Below are positions 1 through 8,554 of a stretch of DNA of 64,000 bases, in pieces. Both the position numbers and the translations under genes were made by a program. The notes beneath the pieces were generated by a model. The model saw only the letters and a list, made by a program, of their open reading frames with translations. It had not been told where the DNA came from and did not search any database. The DNA is from Parabacteroides sp. TM07-1AC (lineage in GTDB: Bacteria > Bacteroidota > Bacteroidia > Bacteroidales > Tannerellaceae). Position 1 is the first letter of the stretch; each line of letters starts with the position of its first letter. The DNA is taken from positions 124,001 through 188,000 of the forward strand of contig NZ_QUKD01000010.1 in assembly GCF_003480915.1 (NCBI RefSeq), in the 5' to 3' direction.

Positions 1-17
1 TGCCCGAAATATATCAT

Positions 18-25
18 TATATTTG
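18..25 (+). promoter_or_regulatory. -7 promoter box TATATTTG
   Basis: Exact match to the Bacteroidetes TAnnTTTG box. It lies 24 bp upstream of the ATG at 50, so transcription should begin near 32. It overlaps the possible TTG start at 23 and so argues against that start. The -33 box lies outside the window. Confidence 0.6.
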
Positions 26-49
26 CATCTGCTGAAATATAAGTATACT

Positions 50-1126
50 ATGGACAACAGGAAAATCGCTTCAGACTTACTATTCAGAAAAGCTGAAGAA
101 ACAGATATCGAACGTATCTGGGTTATTATCGGACAAGCAAAAGAACAAATGCGCCGGCTCAACAGCCACCAATGGGACGAAAGCTATCCGGCTCTCGAAA
201 CGATCAGTCAAGACATTAAGATCGGCAACGGTTATGTCTTCTGCAAAGGAAATAAAGTGGTTGCATACGGTGTTATCTCTTTTGACGGAGAACCTGTTTA
301 TAAGGATATCGATGGAAAATGGACGAATGAATTACCTTATATGATTGTCCATCGTTTGGCTGTTGCCGACGAAATGAAACGTCAGGGAATGGCTAAACGT
401 TTTATGCTGGAAGCTGAAGAGGTCAGTCGTCAGAAAGGAATCTATAACTTTCGCGTCGACACAAATTACGACAATGAATATATGCTTCACCTGATCGATT
501 CGCTGGGATTCCAATATACAGGAGAAGTTCGTTACAGAGGCAATAATATAAGGAAAGCATTCGAGAAATGTATTTATCCTCATGTCTCGTCTTTCGGTGT
601 TCCGGGTTATACCATCCGTGAAGCTATTTACGAAGATGCCGGAATCATTTTCGATGCAATAGATAAAAATCGTGACGACTTACGGACCTGGCTACCTTTT
701 GTCGATGGCCTGAAAAGTGTTGGCGATGAACAAGACTTCCTTTCCTCTTCGTTACAGGTTCCGTATGAAGAACGGGATATCGTCTATATGATTGAGAAAG
801 GGAAAAGTATTTGCGGACTGATCGGTTTTCATTTCTCAGACCGTGCCAACCATCGTACGGAAATAGGTTATTGGCTACTTCCTGAATACAGAGGAAAAGG
901 TCTTGTGACACGAGCCGTACATCATTTATGCCTGTTAGCTCTCTGTGAAAAAGGATTCAATCGTATTCAAATAAGATGTGCCATAGGCAATACAGCCAGC
1001 AATGCCATTCCCCAACGCTTAGGATTCAAACAAGAAGGAACGGAACGCGACGGTGAACTTTTAATAAACGGTGAATACACAGATATTAATGTATATAGCC
1101 TTTTGAAAAAGGATATTGCAGAATAA
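50..1126 (+). CDS. tandem GNAT-family N-acetyltransferase
   Basis: Protein of 358 residues made of two GNAT acetyltransferase folds in tandem. The first half carries the acetyl-CoA loop RQGMAKR after a V/A-rich strand (about residues 110-120). The second half looks RimJ/RimL-like, with IGYWLLPEYRGKG and the later N-x-x-S-N-A motif followed by LGF, typical of ribosomal-protein or amino-acid acetyltransferases. The substrate is not known. An upstream in-frame TTG at 23 would add nine residues but sits inside the promoter box, so ATG at 50 was chosen. An AlaX-like gene follows 31 bp later and is probably co-transcribed. Confidence 0.85.
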   Translation: MDNRKIASDLLFRKAEETDIERIWVIIGQAKEQMRRLNSHQWDESYPALETISQDIKIGNGYVFCKGNKVVAYGVISFDGEPVYKDIDGKWTNELPYMIVHRLAVADEMKRQGMAKRFMLEAEEVSRQKGIYNFRVDTNYDNEYMLHLIDSLGFQYTGEVRYRGNNIRKAFEKCIYPHVSSFGVPGYTIREAIYEDAGIIFDAIDKNRDDLRTWLPFVDGLKSVGDEQDFLSSSLQVPYEERDIVYMIEKGKSICGLIGFHFSDRANHRTEIGYWLLPEYRGKGLVTRAVHHLCLLALCEKGFNRIQIRCAIGNTASNAIPQRLGFKQEGTERDGELLINGEYTDINVYSLLKKDIAE

Positions 1127-1157
1127 ATAATCAAAAACAGAGATATTCAATTTATTT

Positions 1158-1625
1158 ATGGAACAAGAAATTCAATTAAACGATCACAACAAAGCCGAGT
1201 ATCCACCTATGCACACGGCCGAACATATTCTTAACCAGACGATGGTCCGAATGTTCGGTTGTCCCCGTTCCAGGAACGCCCATATAGAAAGAAAAAAGAG
1301 CAAGTGCGATTATGAATTGTCAGAAGCGCCTACTGCTGAAATGATGGCAGAAGTAGAACGACGGATAAACGAAGTGATAGATCAACATCTACCTGTAACA
1401 GTCGACTTTATCCCGAAATCGGAAGCCGGTGCCATTGTCGATCTCAGCAAATTACCGGAAGATGCCAGCGAGACACTACGTATCGTTCGTGTTGGAGATT
1501 ACGATACTTGTGCATGCATTGGCGCCCACGTCGGCAATACCTCCGAAATTGGACGGTTCAAACTGCTTAACTATGATTATGCAGACGGAAGATTACGCCT
1601 GCGCTTTAAGCTGGAAGCCGTATAA
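1158..1625 (+). CDS. AlaX-like alanyl-tRNA editing domain protein
   Basis: Stand-alone homologue (155 residues) of the editing domain of alanyl/threonyl-tRNA synthetases. The zinc-binding pattern of this family is visible: HTAEH (His19, His23) near the N-terminus and CACIGAH (Cys120, His124) near the C-terminus. Such proteins hydrolyse mischarged tRNA, classically Ser-tRNA(Ala), in the cytoplasm. There is no catalytic synthetase core. It follows the GNAT gene by 31 bp and ends at a strong bidirectional terminator. Which mischarged tRNA it clears is an inference from the family. Confidence 0.85.
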   Translation: MEQEIQLNDHNKAEYPPMHTAEHILNQTMVRMFGCPRSRNAHIERKKSKCDYELSEAPTAEMMAEVERRINEVIDQHLPVTVDFIPKSEAGAIVDLSKLPEDASETLRIVRVGDYDTCACIGAHVGNTSEIGRFKLLNYDYADGRLRLRFKLEAV

Positions 1626-1653
1626 CCAAAAGGTAGATATACAATGAATAAAG

Positions 1654-1690
1654 AAAGGCTCTCATCCCGACATCGGATAAGAGCCTTTTC
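1654..1690. terminator. bidirectional intrinsic terminator
   Basis: Perfect 9-bp stem AAAGGCTCT / AGAGCCTTT with a 17-nt loop, T-rich on both outer sides. It lies between the convergent AlaX-like gene and the ABC permease gene and can serve both. Confidence 0.8.
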
Positions 1691-1702
1691 TAATTTATCA
1701 AA

Positions 1703-2659
1703 TTACCGGGAACGAACTTCTCTCCTCATAAAAGATACATATGATAAAGCGAAACAAACAACCGTCGCCGCAATCAGCCCGGTCAATTGCGGCCAGACAA
1801 CCATCAGGCTCTGTCCTAAAGGCAACGGACTGGGAATAGCTCCATGAACCTGTTCCATAGTCAACGGCCCCAGACTTCTGACAGAAGGCATCAGCAATGT
1901 GGTCGTTGCGTCACTGAACAACTGGCTCGGTGCGAAACGTAACAGATTAAGCATAAAGCGCTGGTAACTGATTATCTGATAATCGCTGGCAAATCCGGAA
2001 GGACTGAGTGCTTTTCCTATCAGATTAATGATCATATTATAAAAAACACTGAAAAACAACCAAATTGCCACACAAGCCAATGCAGAAGTCGCCGCCTGAC
2101 GGAATTGTATGGAAAAGAATATCGACAAATTCAGCCAAAAGGCCACGTAGAAGATACTGACAATAATAAAGAACACCATCCTCAGAAACTCTTCTGCCGT
2201 TGGCGGAATACCGATAGCAATCAACCCAAAACCCATCACCAAAAAGCCTAACGAAAACAGCATAATCGCTATCACGATCAAAGCTCCCACAAACTTCGCA
2301 TTGATCAGATAATCCCGATGAATCGGTTGTGACAGGATACGACTAAGCGTACCCCTGTTTTGCTCCGAATTGATCGCATCGAATCCGAGGGCGATTCCTA
2401 ACAATGGCCCTAAAAAGCTGATAAATACGACAAAGGAGGGCAACGTCCCATCTGATACGGTAAACAGCTTCAGAAACAGGAATGCATTATCCGGATCATT
2501 CGGTTTAATAGAAGCACCGATATTAGTAAGGGCTGTGTACAACGATCCCATACAAGTCAACGCAATTATGACGATCAGAATGATAAACCGCCAACTTCTC
2601 ACATGGTCGGAGACTTCTTTATTTACGATTACCCAAAAAGGATGATATATTCTATTCAT
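1703..2659 (-). CDS. ABC-2 type transporter permease
   Basis: Membrane subunit of an ABC exporter, 318 residues, with about six hydrophobic segments. The ABC-2 signature stretch after the second segment is visible (EQNRGTLSRILSQP, with the dibasic HRDYL that follows). The reading frame is open further upstream, but ATG at 2659 is preceded by a textbook Shine-Dalgarno sequence and gives an N-terminus (MNRIYHPFWVIVNKE) typical of the family. It overlaps the end of the ATPase gene by 8 bp, so translation is likely coupled. Substrate unknown. It probably works with the ATPase and the NEW3-domain protein of the same operon. Confidence 0.85.
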   Translation of the reverse strand: MNRIYHPFWVIVNKEVSDHVRSWRFIILIVIIALTCMGSLYTALTNIGASIKPNDPDNAFLFLKLFTVSDGTLPSFVVFISFLGPLLGIALGFDAINSEQNRGTLSRILSQPIHRDYLINAKFVGALIVIAIMLFSLGFLVMGFGLIAIGIPPTAEEFLRMVFFIIVSIFYVAFWLNLSIFFSIQFRQAATSALACVAIWLFFSVFYNMIINLIGKALSPSGFASDYQIISYQRFMLNLLRFAPSQLFSDATTTLLMPSVRSLGPLTMEQVHGAIPSPLPLGQSLMVVWPQLTGLIAATVVCFALSYVSFMRREVRSR

Positions 2660-3392
2660 GATCTTTACCTCCTTCGAAATAACGATTATAAATATGTTCG
2701 AGCGCATGTTCTTCTTTTTGCAACTCGGCCAACCTGATATCAGCCAGTAGTTTACCACCGCTAAATAACCCGACCCGGTTGCAAACCTGCTGAACCTGAT
2801 CCAGATGATGGGAAGAGAATAAGACCGTCAAACCGTCCTCATGGCTCAACTGATGAATTAAATCCATAAATTCGCGTACACCGGACGGATCTATTCCCGA
2901 TGTCGGTTCATCCAAAATAATTACTTCCGGCTCTTTTATCAACACATCCGCCAGTCCCAGACGCTGACGCATACCCCGGGAATATTTCCCGGCTTTCTTC
3001 TTTCCTTCATTAGTCAAGCCCACCCTGTCTAGTAGCTGCTCCGCTTTCTGTATCGCTTCGCTTTTAGGAATACCATTCAACTGAGCCGTGTAAACCAGGT
3101 TCTCTATTCCGGTCATATCATCATAAAAACCTACGTCTTCGGGTAGGTAACCGACTTTCCTTTTTACCTCTATCGGGTGGGTAGTCGAATCTATACCACA
3201 GACCTTTACTGACCCGGAAGTAGGTTCGGTCAGTCCGAGCATCATCAGGATAGTTGTTGATTTACCGGCACCATTAGGGCCAAGCAAACCAAATATATCA
3301 CCTTTCTCAACAGTGAGATTCAAATCGTTCACTGCCGTAAAACCTCCGTACTTCTTTGTCAAGCCGGTTAGTTCGATAACATGCTGGCACAT
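2652..3392 (-). CDS. ABC transporter ATP-binding protein
   Basis: Cytoplasmic ATPase subunit, 246 residues. Walker A GPNGAGKST, Q-loop YLPEDVGFYDDMT, signature YSRGMRQRL, Walker B VIILDEP and the H-loop SSHHLDQV are all present. It belongs to the CcmA/NatA-like group that pairs with ABC-2 permeases, here the next gene, which it overlaps by 8 bp. It starts 3 bp after the stop of the NEW3-domain gene, with its SD sequence overlapping that stop codon. The three genes form one operon read from about 4590. Confidence 0.9.
   Translation of the reverse strand: MCQHVIELTGLTKKYGGFTAVNDLNLTVEKGDIFGLLGPNGAGKSTTILMMLGLTEPTSGSVKVCGIDSTTHPIEVKRKVGYLPEDVGFYDDMTGIENLVYTAQLNGIPKSEAIQKAEQLLDRVGLTNEGKKKAGKYSRGMRQRLGLADVLIKEPEVIILDEPTSGIDPSGVREFMDLIHQLSHEDGLTVLFSSHHLDQVQQVCNRVGLFSGGKLLADIRLAELQKEEHALEHIYNRYFEGGKDHE
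2667..2674 (-). promoter_or_regulatory. strong Shine-Dalgarno AAGGAGGT before permease gene
   Basis: AAGGAGGT lies 7 nt before the ATG at 2659, inside the 3' end of the ATPase gene. Strong SD sequences are uncommon in Bacteroidetes, so this supports the downstream start and coupled translation. Confidence 0.7.
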
Positions 3393-3395
3393 GGC

Positions 3396-4550
3396 TTACC
3401 TCCTTCCGTATTTGCGGAACAGATAATACACACCACCTAATACTACCACTATAATAAATACACCGACCCATCCCCAAACCATCGGGGTCTTTACGGAGAT
3501 ACGGAAATCTGCAGTAGCATTAACTTCCGGCGTCTTTGCTTCCATTTTTGTAACATAATCGCCCGGAAGCGCCTTTTTGGAAGCCTTTACGATAGCCACC
3601 ACATTTGTGCTCTGTCCTGCCCCCAGTTTTACGACCTTGGCAGGATCGAAAGAGACTTCCCAGTCTACCGGTTTGCTTGCTGAAAATGTTACATCTTTCA
3701 ACTCACCGGAACCGTTATTTTTTACTACCAGATCTATCCGCTTGGTATCGCCAGCCGTTATATCCGAACTAAGCAATCCCCTCGGTGTCGTCAGTTCCAT
3801 TTCATAGGAACCGGTGATGACTACTTCCAGTTCCAAATCGGCAGAAGTAGAACCAGTCGATGCATGAACGGGGATTTTATAAGTTCCTGCTGCTACATTT
3901 GCCGGCGGATTGACATCGATCGTTATATTTTGAGTCGCATTCGGTTCCACCTGTGCAGATGTCGCCTGCTTATAATTAGGCTTAAACACCACATTCCAAC
4001 CTCTTTCCACTTCAGCCGTCAAAGCATAAAGCTGTTGTTCCGCAGTACGGTTCTTAATCGTTGCATTAAAGGTAAAAGTAGATTTGGAGTTACCCTCCAT
4101 ATTCGGTTGAGTTGTTGTAAAATCAGTTTGATAAGTTCCCTGTTTGGAAACAGTGATGGTAAGCGGAAGTTTTGCCATGCCATCGGCCGAAACCGTAAAA
4201 TTATAAGTACCCTTATTCACTTTCACCGGCACTTCCACTTTCAGGGAAAAATTCTTCTTCTCATCCGGAAGGACCGAAAGCTGGCTGATCGAATATCCTC
4301 CGGACTTTACTTCATAACTCCATCCCCGAGGCATTCCCTCGACAGAGATAGCTGCGTTTTTCACTTCGTCACTCTTGTTAATGACGTCAATACTGTAATC
4401 GATCGACTCCCCCGGCGGAACCGCTATCTTTGTGTAGGGAGTGTACAACATCACGCTCTTTTCAGAATCATCAGCGTGGACTTTACTACAAGGGATTATC
4501 CCCAATAACAGTACAAATAATAGGTTTAAACAGTTAATTTGCATTTTCAT
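3396..4550 (-). CDS. NEW3-domain exported protein with C-terminal membrane anchor
   Basis: Exported protein, 384 residues. An N-terminal signal peptide (about residues 1-26) is followed by three Ig-like repeats of the NEW3 type (each with pattern P-G-x-S/T and a G-x-Y-x(1-3)-V/T strand), then a C-terminal transmembrane helix (about 358-378) and a basic tail FRKYGRR. The protein would stand outside the inner membrane, anchored at its C-terminus. It is the first gene of the operon with the ABC ATPase and permease, 3 bp apart, so it is likely an extracytoplasmic partner of that exporter. NEW3 domains are found in glycosidases and in such ABC-linked proteins. No catalytic residues can be named. 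Two starts (Met1, Met3) are equally possible. Confidence 0.8.
   Translation of the reverse strand: MKMQINCLNLLFVLLLGIIPCSKVHADDSEKSVMLYTPYTKIAVPPGESIDYSIDVINKSDEVKNAAISVEGMPRGWSYEVKSGGYSISQLSVLPDEKKNFSLKVEVPVKVNKGTYNFTVSADGMAKLPLTITVSKQGTYQTDFTTTQPNMEGNSKSTFTFNATIKNRTAEQQLYALTAEVERGWNVVFKPNYKQATSAQVEPNATQNITIDVNPPANVAAGTYKIPVHASTGSTSADLELEVVITGSYEMELTTPRGLLSSDITAGDTKRIDLVVKNNGSGELKDVTFSASKPVDWEVSFDPAKVVKLGAGQSTNVVAIVKASKKALPGDYVTKMEAKTPEVNATADFRISVKTPMVWGWVGVFIIVVVLGGVYYLFRKYGRR
3398..3405 (-). promoter_or_regulatory. Shine-Dalgarno AAGGAGGT overlapping upstream stop codon
   Basis: AAGGAGGT runs into the TAA stop (3396-3398) of the NEW3-domain gene and lies 5 nt before the ATPase ATG at 3392. 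The same bases encode the last Arg-Arg of the upstream protein, a layout suited to translational coupling. Confidence 0.7.
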
Positions 4551-4597
4551 AATGATTTTTATAGAGTATACAAAAATGATTACTTATTAGCCGGAGG

Positions 4598-4605
4598 CAA
4601 ATATA
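4598..4605 (-). promoter_or_regulatory. -7 promoter box TATATTTG for the ABC/NEW3 operon
   Basis: Exact TAnnTTTG match on the minus strand, 48 bp before the ATG at 4550. No clear -33 box was found at the expected distance. Confidence 0.5.
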
Positions 4606-4796
4606 TATACAGAGAGTATTAGATACTTTTAAAAGAATTAAAAAAAAACTATCGTACAAGCATTTTCTTTCCTAATCCAGTAAAGCTCTATTAAGGATGC
4701 GATAACAAATGAACCTTTCCTATACATTATATATAGACAACCCTAAAAGAAGCCATTTGTATGCTAAACAGACCGAATTATTCTGCAAATGTAACA

Positions 4797-4825
4797 TTGA
4801 AATAAAATATTTTTGTGTAAGTTTG
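4797..4825 (+). promoter_or_regulatory. pgk promoter (TTG - 18 bp - TAAGTTTG)
   Basis: -33 TTG at 4797-4799 and -7 TAAGTTTG at 4818-4825. Predicted start of transcription is near 4832, giving a leader of about 40 nt to the pgk ATG at 4873. Confidence 0.6.
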
Positions 4826-4872
4826 CGAGCGCTAAGAAAGACATTTTATACAGAAATTTAAATACAAGAGTT

Positions 4873-6144
4873 ATGCAATCAATTGACAATTTCAATTTTG
4901 CCGGCAAAAAGGCATTTGTAAGAGTTGACTTCAACGTTCCATTGGACGAAAACTTCAACATCACAGACGACACCCGTATTCGTGCCGCTCTTCCTACTCT
5001 TAAGAAGATCCTGGCAGACGGTGGCAGTGTAATCATAGGTTCTCACCTGGGTCGTCCGAAAGGCGTTACTGATAAATTTTCACTGAAACATATTTTGGGT
5101 CGTGTATCTGAATTACTGGGCGTAGAAGTTCAGTTTGCTAACGACTGTATTGGTGAAGAAGCTGGTGCTAAAGCTGCTGCTCTGCAACCGGGCGAAGCTT
5201 TATTGCTGGAAAACCTTCGTTTCTATGCAGAAGAAGAAGGCAAACCCAGAGGTCTGGCAGAAGATGCAACAGACGACGAAAAGAAAGCTGCTAAAAAAGC
5301 AGTAAAAGAAAGCCAGAAAGAATTCACAAAGAGATTGGCTTCTTATGCTGACTGCTATGTAAACGATGCATTCGGTACTGCTCACCGCGCTCACGCTTCT
5401 ACGGCGCTGATCGCTGATTATTTCGATGCTGACCACAAGATGTTCGGTTACCTGATGGAAAAAGAAGTAAAAGCTGTAGAAAAAGTAATGAACGACATCG
5501 CTCGTCCGTTTACCGCTATCATGGGTGGTTCTAAAGTTTCTTCTAAAATCGAAATCATCGAAAACCTGCTGAACAAGGTAGACAACCTGATCGTAACAGG
5601 TGGTATGACTTATACTTTCACTAAGGCTATGGGCGGCAAGATTGGTAACTCTATCTGCGAAGATGACAAACTGGATCTGGCTCTTGACCTGATGAAGAAA
5701 GCAAAAGAAAAAGGTGTAAACCTGGTATTGGCTGTCGACGCTAAGATCGCTGACGCATTCAGCAACGACGCAAATACTAAATTTGCTAACGTTAACGAAA
5801 TTCCTGACGGATGGGAAGGTCTTGACATCGGTCCTAAGACTATCGAAATCTACGCTGACGTTATCAAGAAATCTAAGACTATCCTTTGGAACGGTCCTAC
5901 AGGCGTATTCGAATTCGAAAACTTCACTGACGGTTCTCGTGCAGTAGGTAACGCTATCGTTGAAGCTACTAAGAACGGTGCATTCTCTCTTGTTGGTGGT
6001 GGCGACTCTGTTGCTTGCGTTAACAAGTTCGGTATTGCAAGCGAAGTATCTTATGTATCTACAGGTGGTGGTGCTTTGCTGGAAGCTATCGAAGGTAAAG
6101 TTCTGCCGGGTATCGCTGCTGTTAAAGGCGAACCGTACAAATAA
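4873..6144 (+). CDS. pgk: phosphoglycerate kinase
   Basis: Glycolytic enzyme converting 1,3-bisphosphoglycerate and ADP to 3-phosphoglycerate and ATP in the cytoplasm; 423 residues. Family marks: [20 protein letters not shown] at the N-terminus, SHLGRPKG, the lysine-rich insertion around residues 130-155, [25 protein letters not shown] and the C-terminal nucleotide motifs WNGPTGVFE and GGGDSVA. The frame is open 20 codons upstream, but that part overlaps the promoter, so ATG at 4873 was taken. Codon use is strongly biased, as expected for a highly expressed gene. It has its own promoter and terminator. Confidence 0.97.
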   Translation: MQSIDNFNFAGKKAFVRVDFNVPLDENFNITDDTRIRAALPTLKKILADGGSVIIGSHLGRPKGVTDKFSLKHILGRVSELLGVEVQFANDCIGEEAGAKAAALQPGEALLLENLRFYAEEEGKPRGLAEDATDDEKKAAKKAVKESQKEFTKRLASYADCYVNDAFGTAHRAHASTALIADYFDADHKMFGYLMEKEVKAVEKVMNDIARPFTAIMGGSKVSSKIEIIENLLNKVDNLIVTGGMTYTFTKAMGGKIGNSICEDDKLDLALDLMKKAKEKGVNLVLAVDAKIADAFSNDANTKFANVNEIPDGWEGLDIGPKTIEIYADVIKKSKTILWNGPTGVFEFENFTDGSRAVGNAIVEATKNGAFSLVGGGDSVACVNKFGIASEVSYVSTGGGALLEAIEGKVLPGIAAVKGEPYK

Positions 6145-6164
6145 GAATTAATTTTCAATATTAT

Positions 6165-6199
6165 AAAAAGGCAATCTTATTTTAAGGTTGCCTTTTTAT
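6165..6199 (+). terminator. pgk terminator
   Basis: Stem AAAAAGGCAATCTT / AAGGTTGCCTTTTT with a short loop (one G-T type pair), ending in a T run. Confidence 0.85.
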
Positions 6200-6239
6200 T
6201 TCTATATTTCGCCCCTAATTCAATCTAACTCGATATACA

Positions 6240-6863
6240 ATGAGAACAACTTATCTTATTTTATGCCTTTTCCTGCTTACGCAAGGTCTTTTTGCCCAGA
6301 AACCATGTAAATCGTACAACAGTATTACCGATCTATTAAATGGAAACTATGATACAACATTAAGCGTGATTGTTGAAAAACGGACCAAGAACCAGATATT
6401 CATGTCCGGAGGTGCTGACTATAAAATATACAACGGAGATAAAGAGACTGACAAATTAATTAAAACAAAAATTTACGCAATAGAGGTCAATGATTCTCTA
6501 TACGTAAACTGTCGAAAATTGAAATTCAAAAAACGCGTTATCGGAGCCTGGTTTGCCCCTGCAATAGTCTGTCAGGGAAAAGTTTATTTCTATGCAATCT
6601 CGGTTGGTCCGAGTGCTGCTGCAGCATTCGGGGTTATTGGAGGTGCCGTTCAAGCTGCCAATGAAGCCTCTTCCCGCGTTTATTACGAAATGGATCCAGC
6701 AACGAAAGAACTGGATAAAGTTGGCTCCGAAAAGATGATGACACTTCTTAAAAATTATCCCGATTTACTGGAGCAATACGGAAAGGAAGCTCTCAAAGAA
6801 CATATTGAAATTATACATAAGTATTTGCAGAAAATCAATCAGCTAAATAAACAAAGCCTGTAA
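6240..6863 (+). CDS. exported protein of unknown function
   Basis: 207 residues. A clear signal peptide (MRTTYLILCLFLLTQGLFAQ) is cut after AQ, giving a periplasmic or surface protein. The rest is mixed alpha/beta. A glycine/alanine-rich stretch (PSAAAAFGVIGGAVQAA, about residues 122-138) could be a membrane-inserting or amyloid-like segment. I do not recognise the family. A near-consensus box TATATTTC at 6202-6209 lies just upstream. It stands alone between pgk and proS. Confidence 0.7.
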   Translation: MRTTYLILCLFLLTQGLFAQKPCKSYNSITDLLNGNYDTTLSVIVEKRTKNQIFMSGGADYKIYNGDKETDKLIKTKIYAIEVNDSLYVNCRKLKFKKRVIGAWFAPAIVCQGKVYFYAISVGPSAAAAFGVIGGAVQAANEASSRVYYEMDPATKELDKVGSEKMMTLLKNYPDLLEQYGKEALKEHIEIIHKYLQKINQLNKQSL

Positions 6864-6893
6864 TCGCATTCTAAATATTTTTGTACCTTTGCG

Positions 6894-6901
6894 CGATATT
6901 A
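6894..6901 (+). promoter_or_regulatory. -7 promoter box TACCTTTG for proS
   Basis: Exact TAnnTTTG match, 37 bp before the ATG at 6939. The -33 box is not clear. Confidence 0.6.
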
Positions 6902-6938
6902 TTTGGAATCATTGAAAATAACATAGAATTAAAGAAAG

Positions 6939-8420
6939 ATGGCAAAAGAGCTGAAAGAACTGACCAAGAGAAGTGTAAACTACTCCCAGTGGTACCAGGA
7001 TCTGGTTATTAAAGCGGATTTAGCAGAGAACTCTGCTGTACGTGGCTGTATGGTTATCAAACCTTACGGATACGCTATTTGGGAAAAAATGCAACGTATC
7101 CTCGATGATATGTTCAAAGAAACAGGACACGTAAACGCTTACTTCCCGCTGTTGATCCCGAAATCATTCTTAAGCAAAGAAGCCGAACACGTAGAAGGTT
7201 TCGCCAAAGAATGTGCAGTTGTTACACATTATCGTCTGAAAACGAATCACGACGGTACAGGTGTAGTTGTTGACCCGGCAGCTAAACTGGAAGAAGAACT
7301 GATCATTCGCCCGACATCAGAAACAATCATTTGGAATACATACCGCAATTGGATCCAGTCTTATCGCGACCTGCCTATCTTATGTAACCAGTGGGCAAAC
7401 GTAATGCGTTGGGAAATGCGTACCCGTCTGTTCCTTCGTACTGCCGAATTCCTGTGGCAGGAAGGACATACCGCTCACGCAACCCGCGAAGAAGCAGAGA
7501 TCGAAGCAAAGAAGATGCAGCAAGTATATGCAAACTTTGCCGAAAACTATATGGCTATGCCGGTCGTTAAAGGCGTAAAGTCTGCCAGTGAACGTTTTGC
7601 AGGAGCTTTGGATACCTATACGATCGAAGCTATGATGCAGGACGGAAAAGCATTGCAGGCAGGAACTTCCCACTTCCTGGGACAGAACTTCGGTAAGGCA
7701 TTCGACGTTACTTTCATCGACAAAGAAGGTAAGAGCGACTACGCATGGGCAACTTCATGGGGGGTTTCTACCCGTCTGATCGGTGCGCTTATCATGTCTC
7801 ACTCGGATGATAACGGTTTGGTATTGCCTCCGCACCTCGCTCCTATCCAGGTTGTAATTATTCCGATCTACCGTAACGACGAACAGCTGGCACAGATCAG
7901 CGAAAAGGTGAGCGGTATCGTTGCCAAGCTGAAGAAGATGGGTATTTCCGTTAAGTTCGACGATGCAGATAATAAGAAACCAGGCTGGAAGTTCGCCGAA
8001 TACGAACTGAAAGGTGTTCCCGTACGTCTGGCTATGGGTGGACGCGACCTGGAAAACAACACGATCGAAGTAATGCGTCGCGATACGTTAGAAAAAGAAA
8101 CCATCACTTGCGACGGTATCGAAGAATACGTACAGAACCTGTTGGAAGAAATCCAGCAGAACATCTTCCAGAAAGCACTCGACCATCGTACAGCTTGCAC
8201 GGTCACAGTCGACACTTACGAGGAATTCAAGGAAAAGATCGAAGAAGGTCTCTTCATCATGGCTCACTGGGACGGTACTCCTGAAACAGAAGAGTTGATC
8301 AAGAACGAGACGAAAGCAACTATCCGTTGTATCCCTCTGGAAGGAGACAAGACACCGGGTAAATGTATGGTTACCGGCAAACCTTCCGCACAACGCGTAT
8401 TGTTTGCACGAGCTTACTAA
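6939..8420 (+). CDS. proS: prolyl-tRNA synthetase (short form)
   Basis: Charges tRNA(Pro) with proline in the cytoplasm; 493 residues. It is the archaeal/eukaryote-like short class (ProRS type 3), without the editing insertion. Class II motifs are visible: motif 2 around [20 protein letters not shown] and motif 3 near [12 protein letters not shown]. The C-terminus ends in an aromatic residue (FARAY), as usual in this class, after a zinc-binding-type domain. It is a single gene with its own promoter and terminator. Confidence 0.97.
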   Translation: MAKELKELTKRSVNYSQWYQDLVIKADLAENSAVRGCMVIKPYGYAIWEKMQRILDDMFKETGHVNAYFPLLIPKSFLSKEAEHVEGFAKECAVVTHYRLKTNHDGTGVVVDPAAKLEEELIIRPTSETIIWNTYRNWIQSYRDLPILCNQWANVMRWEMRTRLFLRTAEFLWQEGHTAHATREEAEIEAKKMQQVYANFAENYMAMPVVKGVKSASERFAGALDTYTIEAMMQDGKALQAGTSHFLGQNFGKAFDVTFIDKEGKSDYAWATSWGVSTRLIGALIMSHSDDNGLVLPPHLAPIQVVIIPIYRNDEQLAQISEKVSGIVAKLKKMGISVKFDDADNKKPGWKFAEYELKGVPVRLAMGGRDLENNTIEVMRRDTLEKETITCDGIEEYVQNLLEEIQQNIFQKALDHRTACTVTVDTYEEFKEKIEEGLFIMAHWDGTPETEELIKNETKATIRCIPLEGDKTPGKCMVTGKPSAQRVLFARAY

Positions 8421-8442
8421 GCAAAATACATATAACTATAGA

Positions 8443-8478
8443 GAGGGGATATGCTTGCAGAAGTATATCCTCTTTTTG
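8443..8478 (+). terminator. proS terminator
   Basis: Hairpin AGGGGATATGCTT / AAGTATATCCTCT (two G-T pairs) with a GCAG loop, followed by TTTTTG. Confidence 0.75.
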
Positions 8479-8523
8479 TTTTCCATCAGTACAAAAAGAA
8501 TGACAGAATACGAATAAATTAAT

Positions 8524-8531
8524 TACCTTTG
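8524..8531 (+). promoter_or_regulatory. -7 promoter box TACCTTTG
   Basis: Exact TAnnTTTG match, 23 bp before the ATG at 8555; predicted leader of about 17 nt. Confidence 0.6.
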
Positions 8532-8554
8532 GGAGAAAAATAAGCTGTACTTGT

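Larger units (their letters stand above)
4551..4872. other. AT-rich divergent promoter region
   Basis: A 322-bp gap between the NEW3-domain gene and pgk. It holds one promoter for each direction near its two ends. In the middle (about 4610-4780) there is AT-rich DNA in which I see no gene, hairpin or repeat. Confidence 0.6.

Noticed and set aside
23..49. TTG start at 23 for the acetyltransferase
   Set aside because: It lies within the -7 promoter box; ATG at 50 is the better start.
8088..8393. Long minus-strand frame opposite proS, and similar antisense frames within pgk, ccsBA and the 1336-residue gene
   Set aside because: Shadows of codon-biased genes; no start signals or family likeness.
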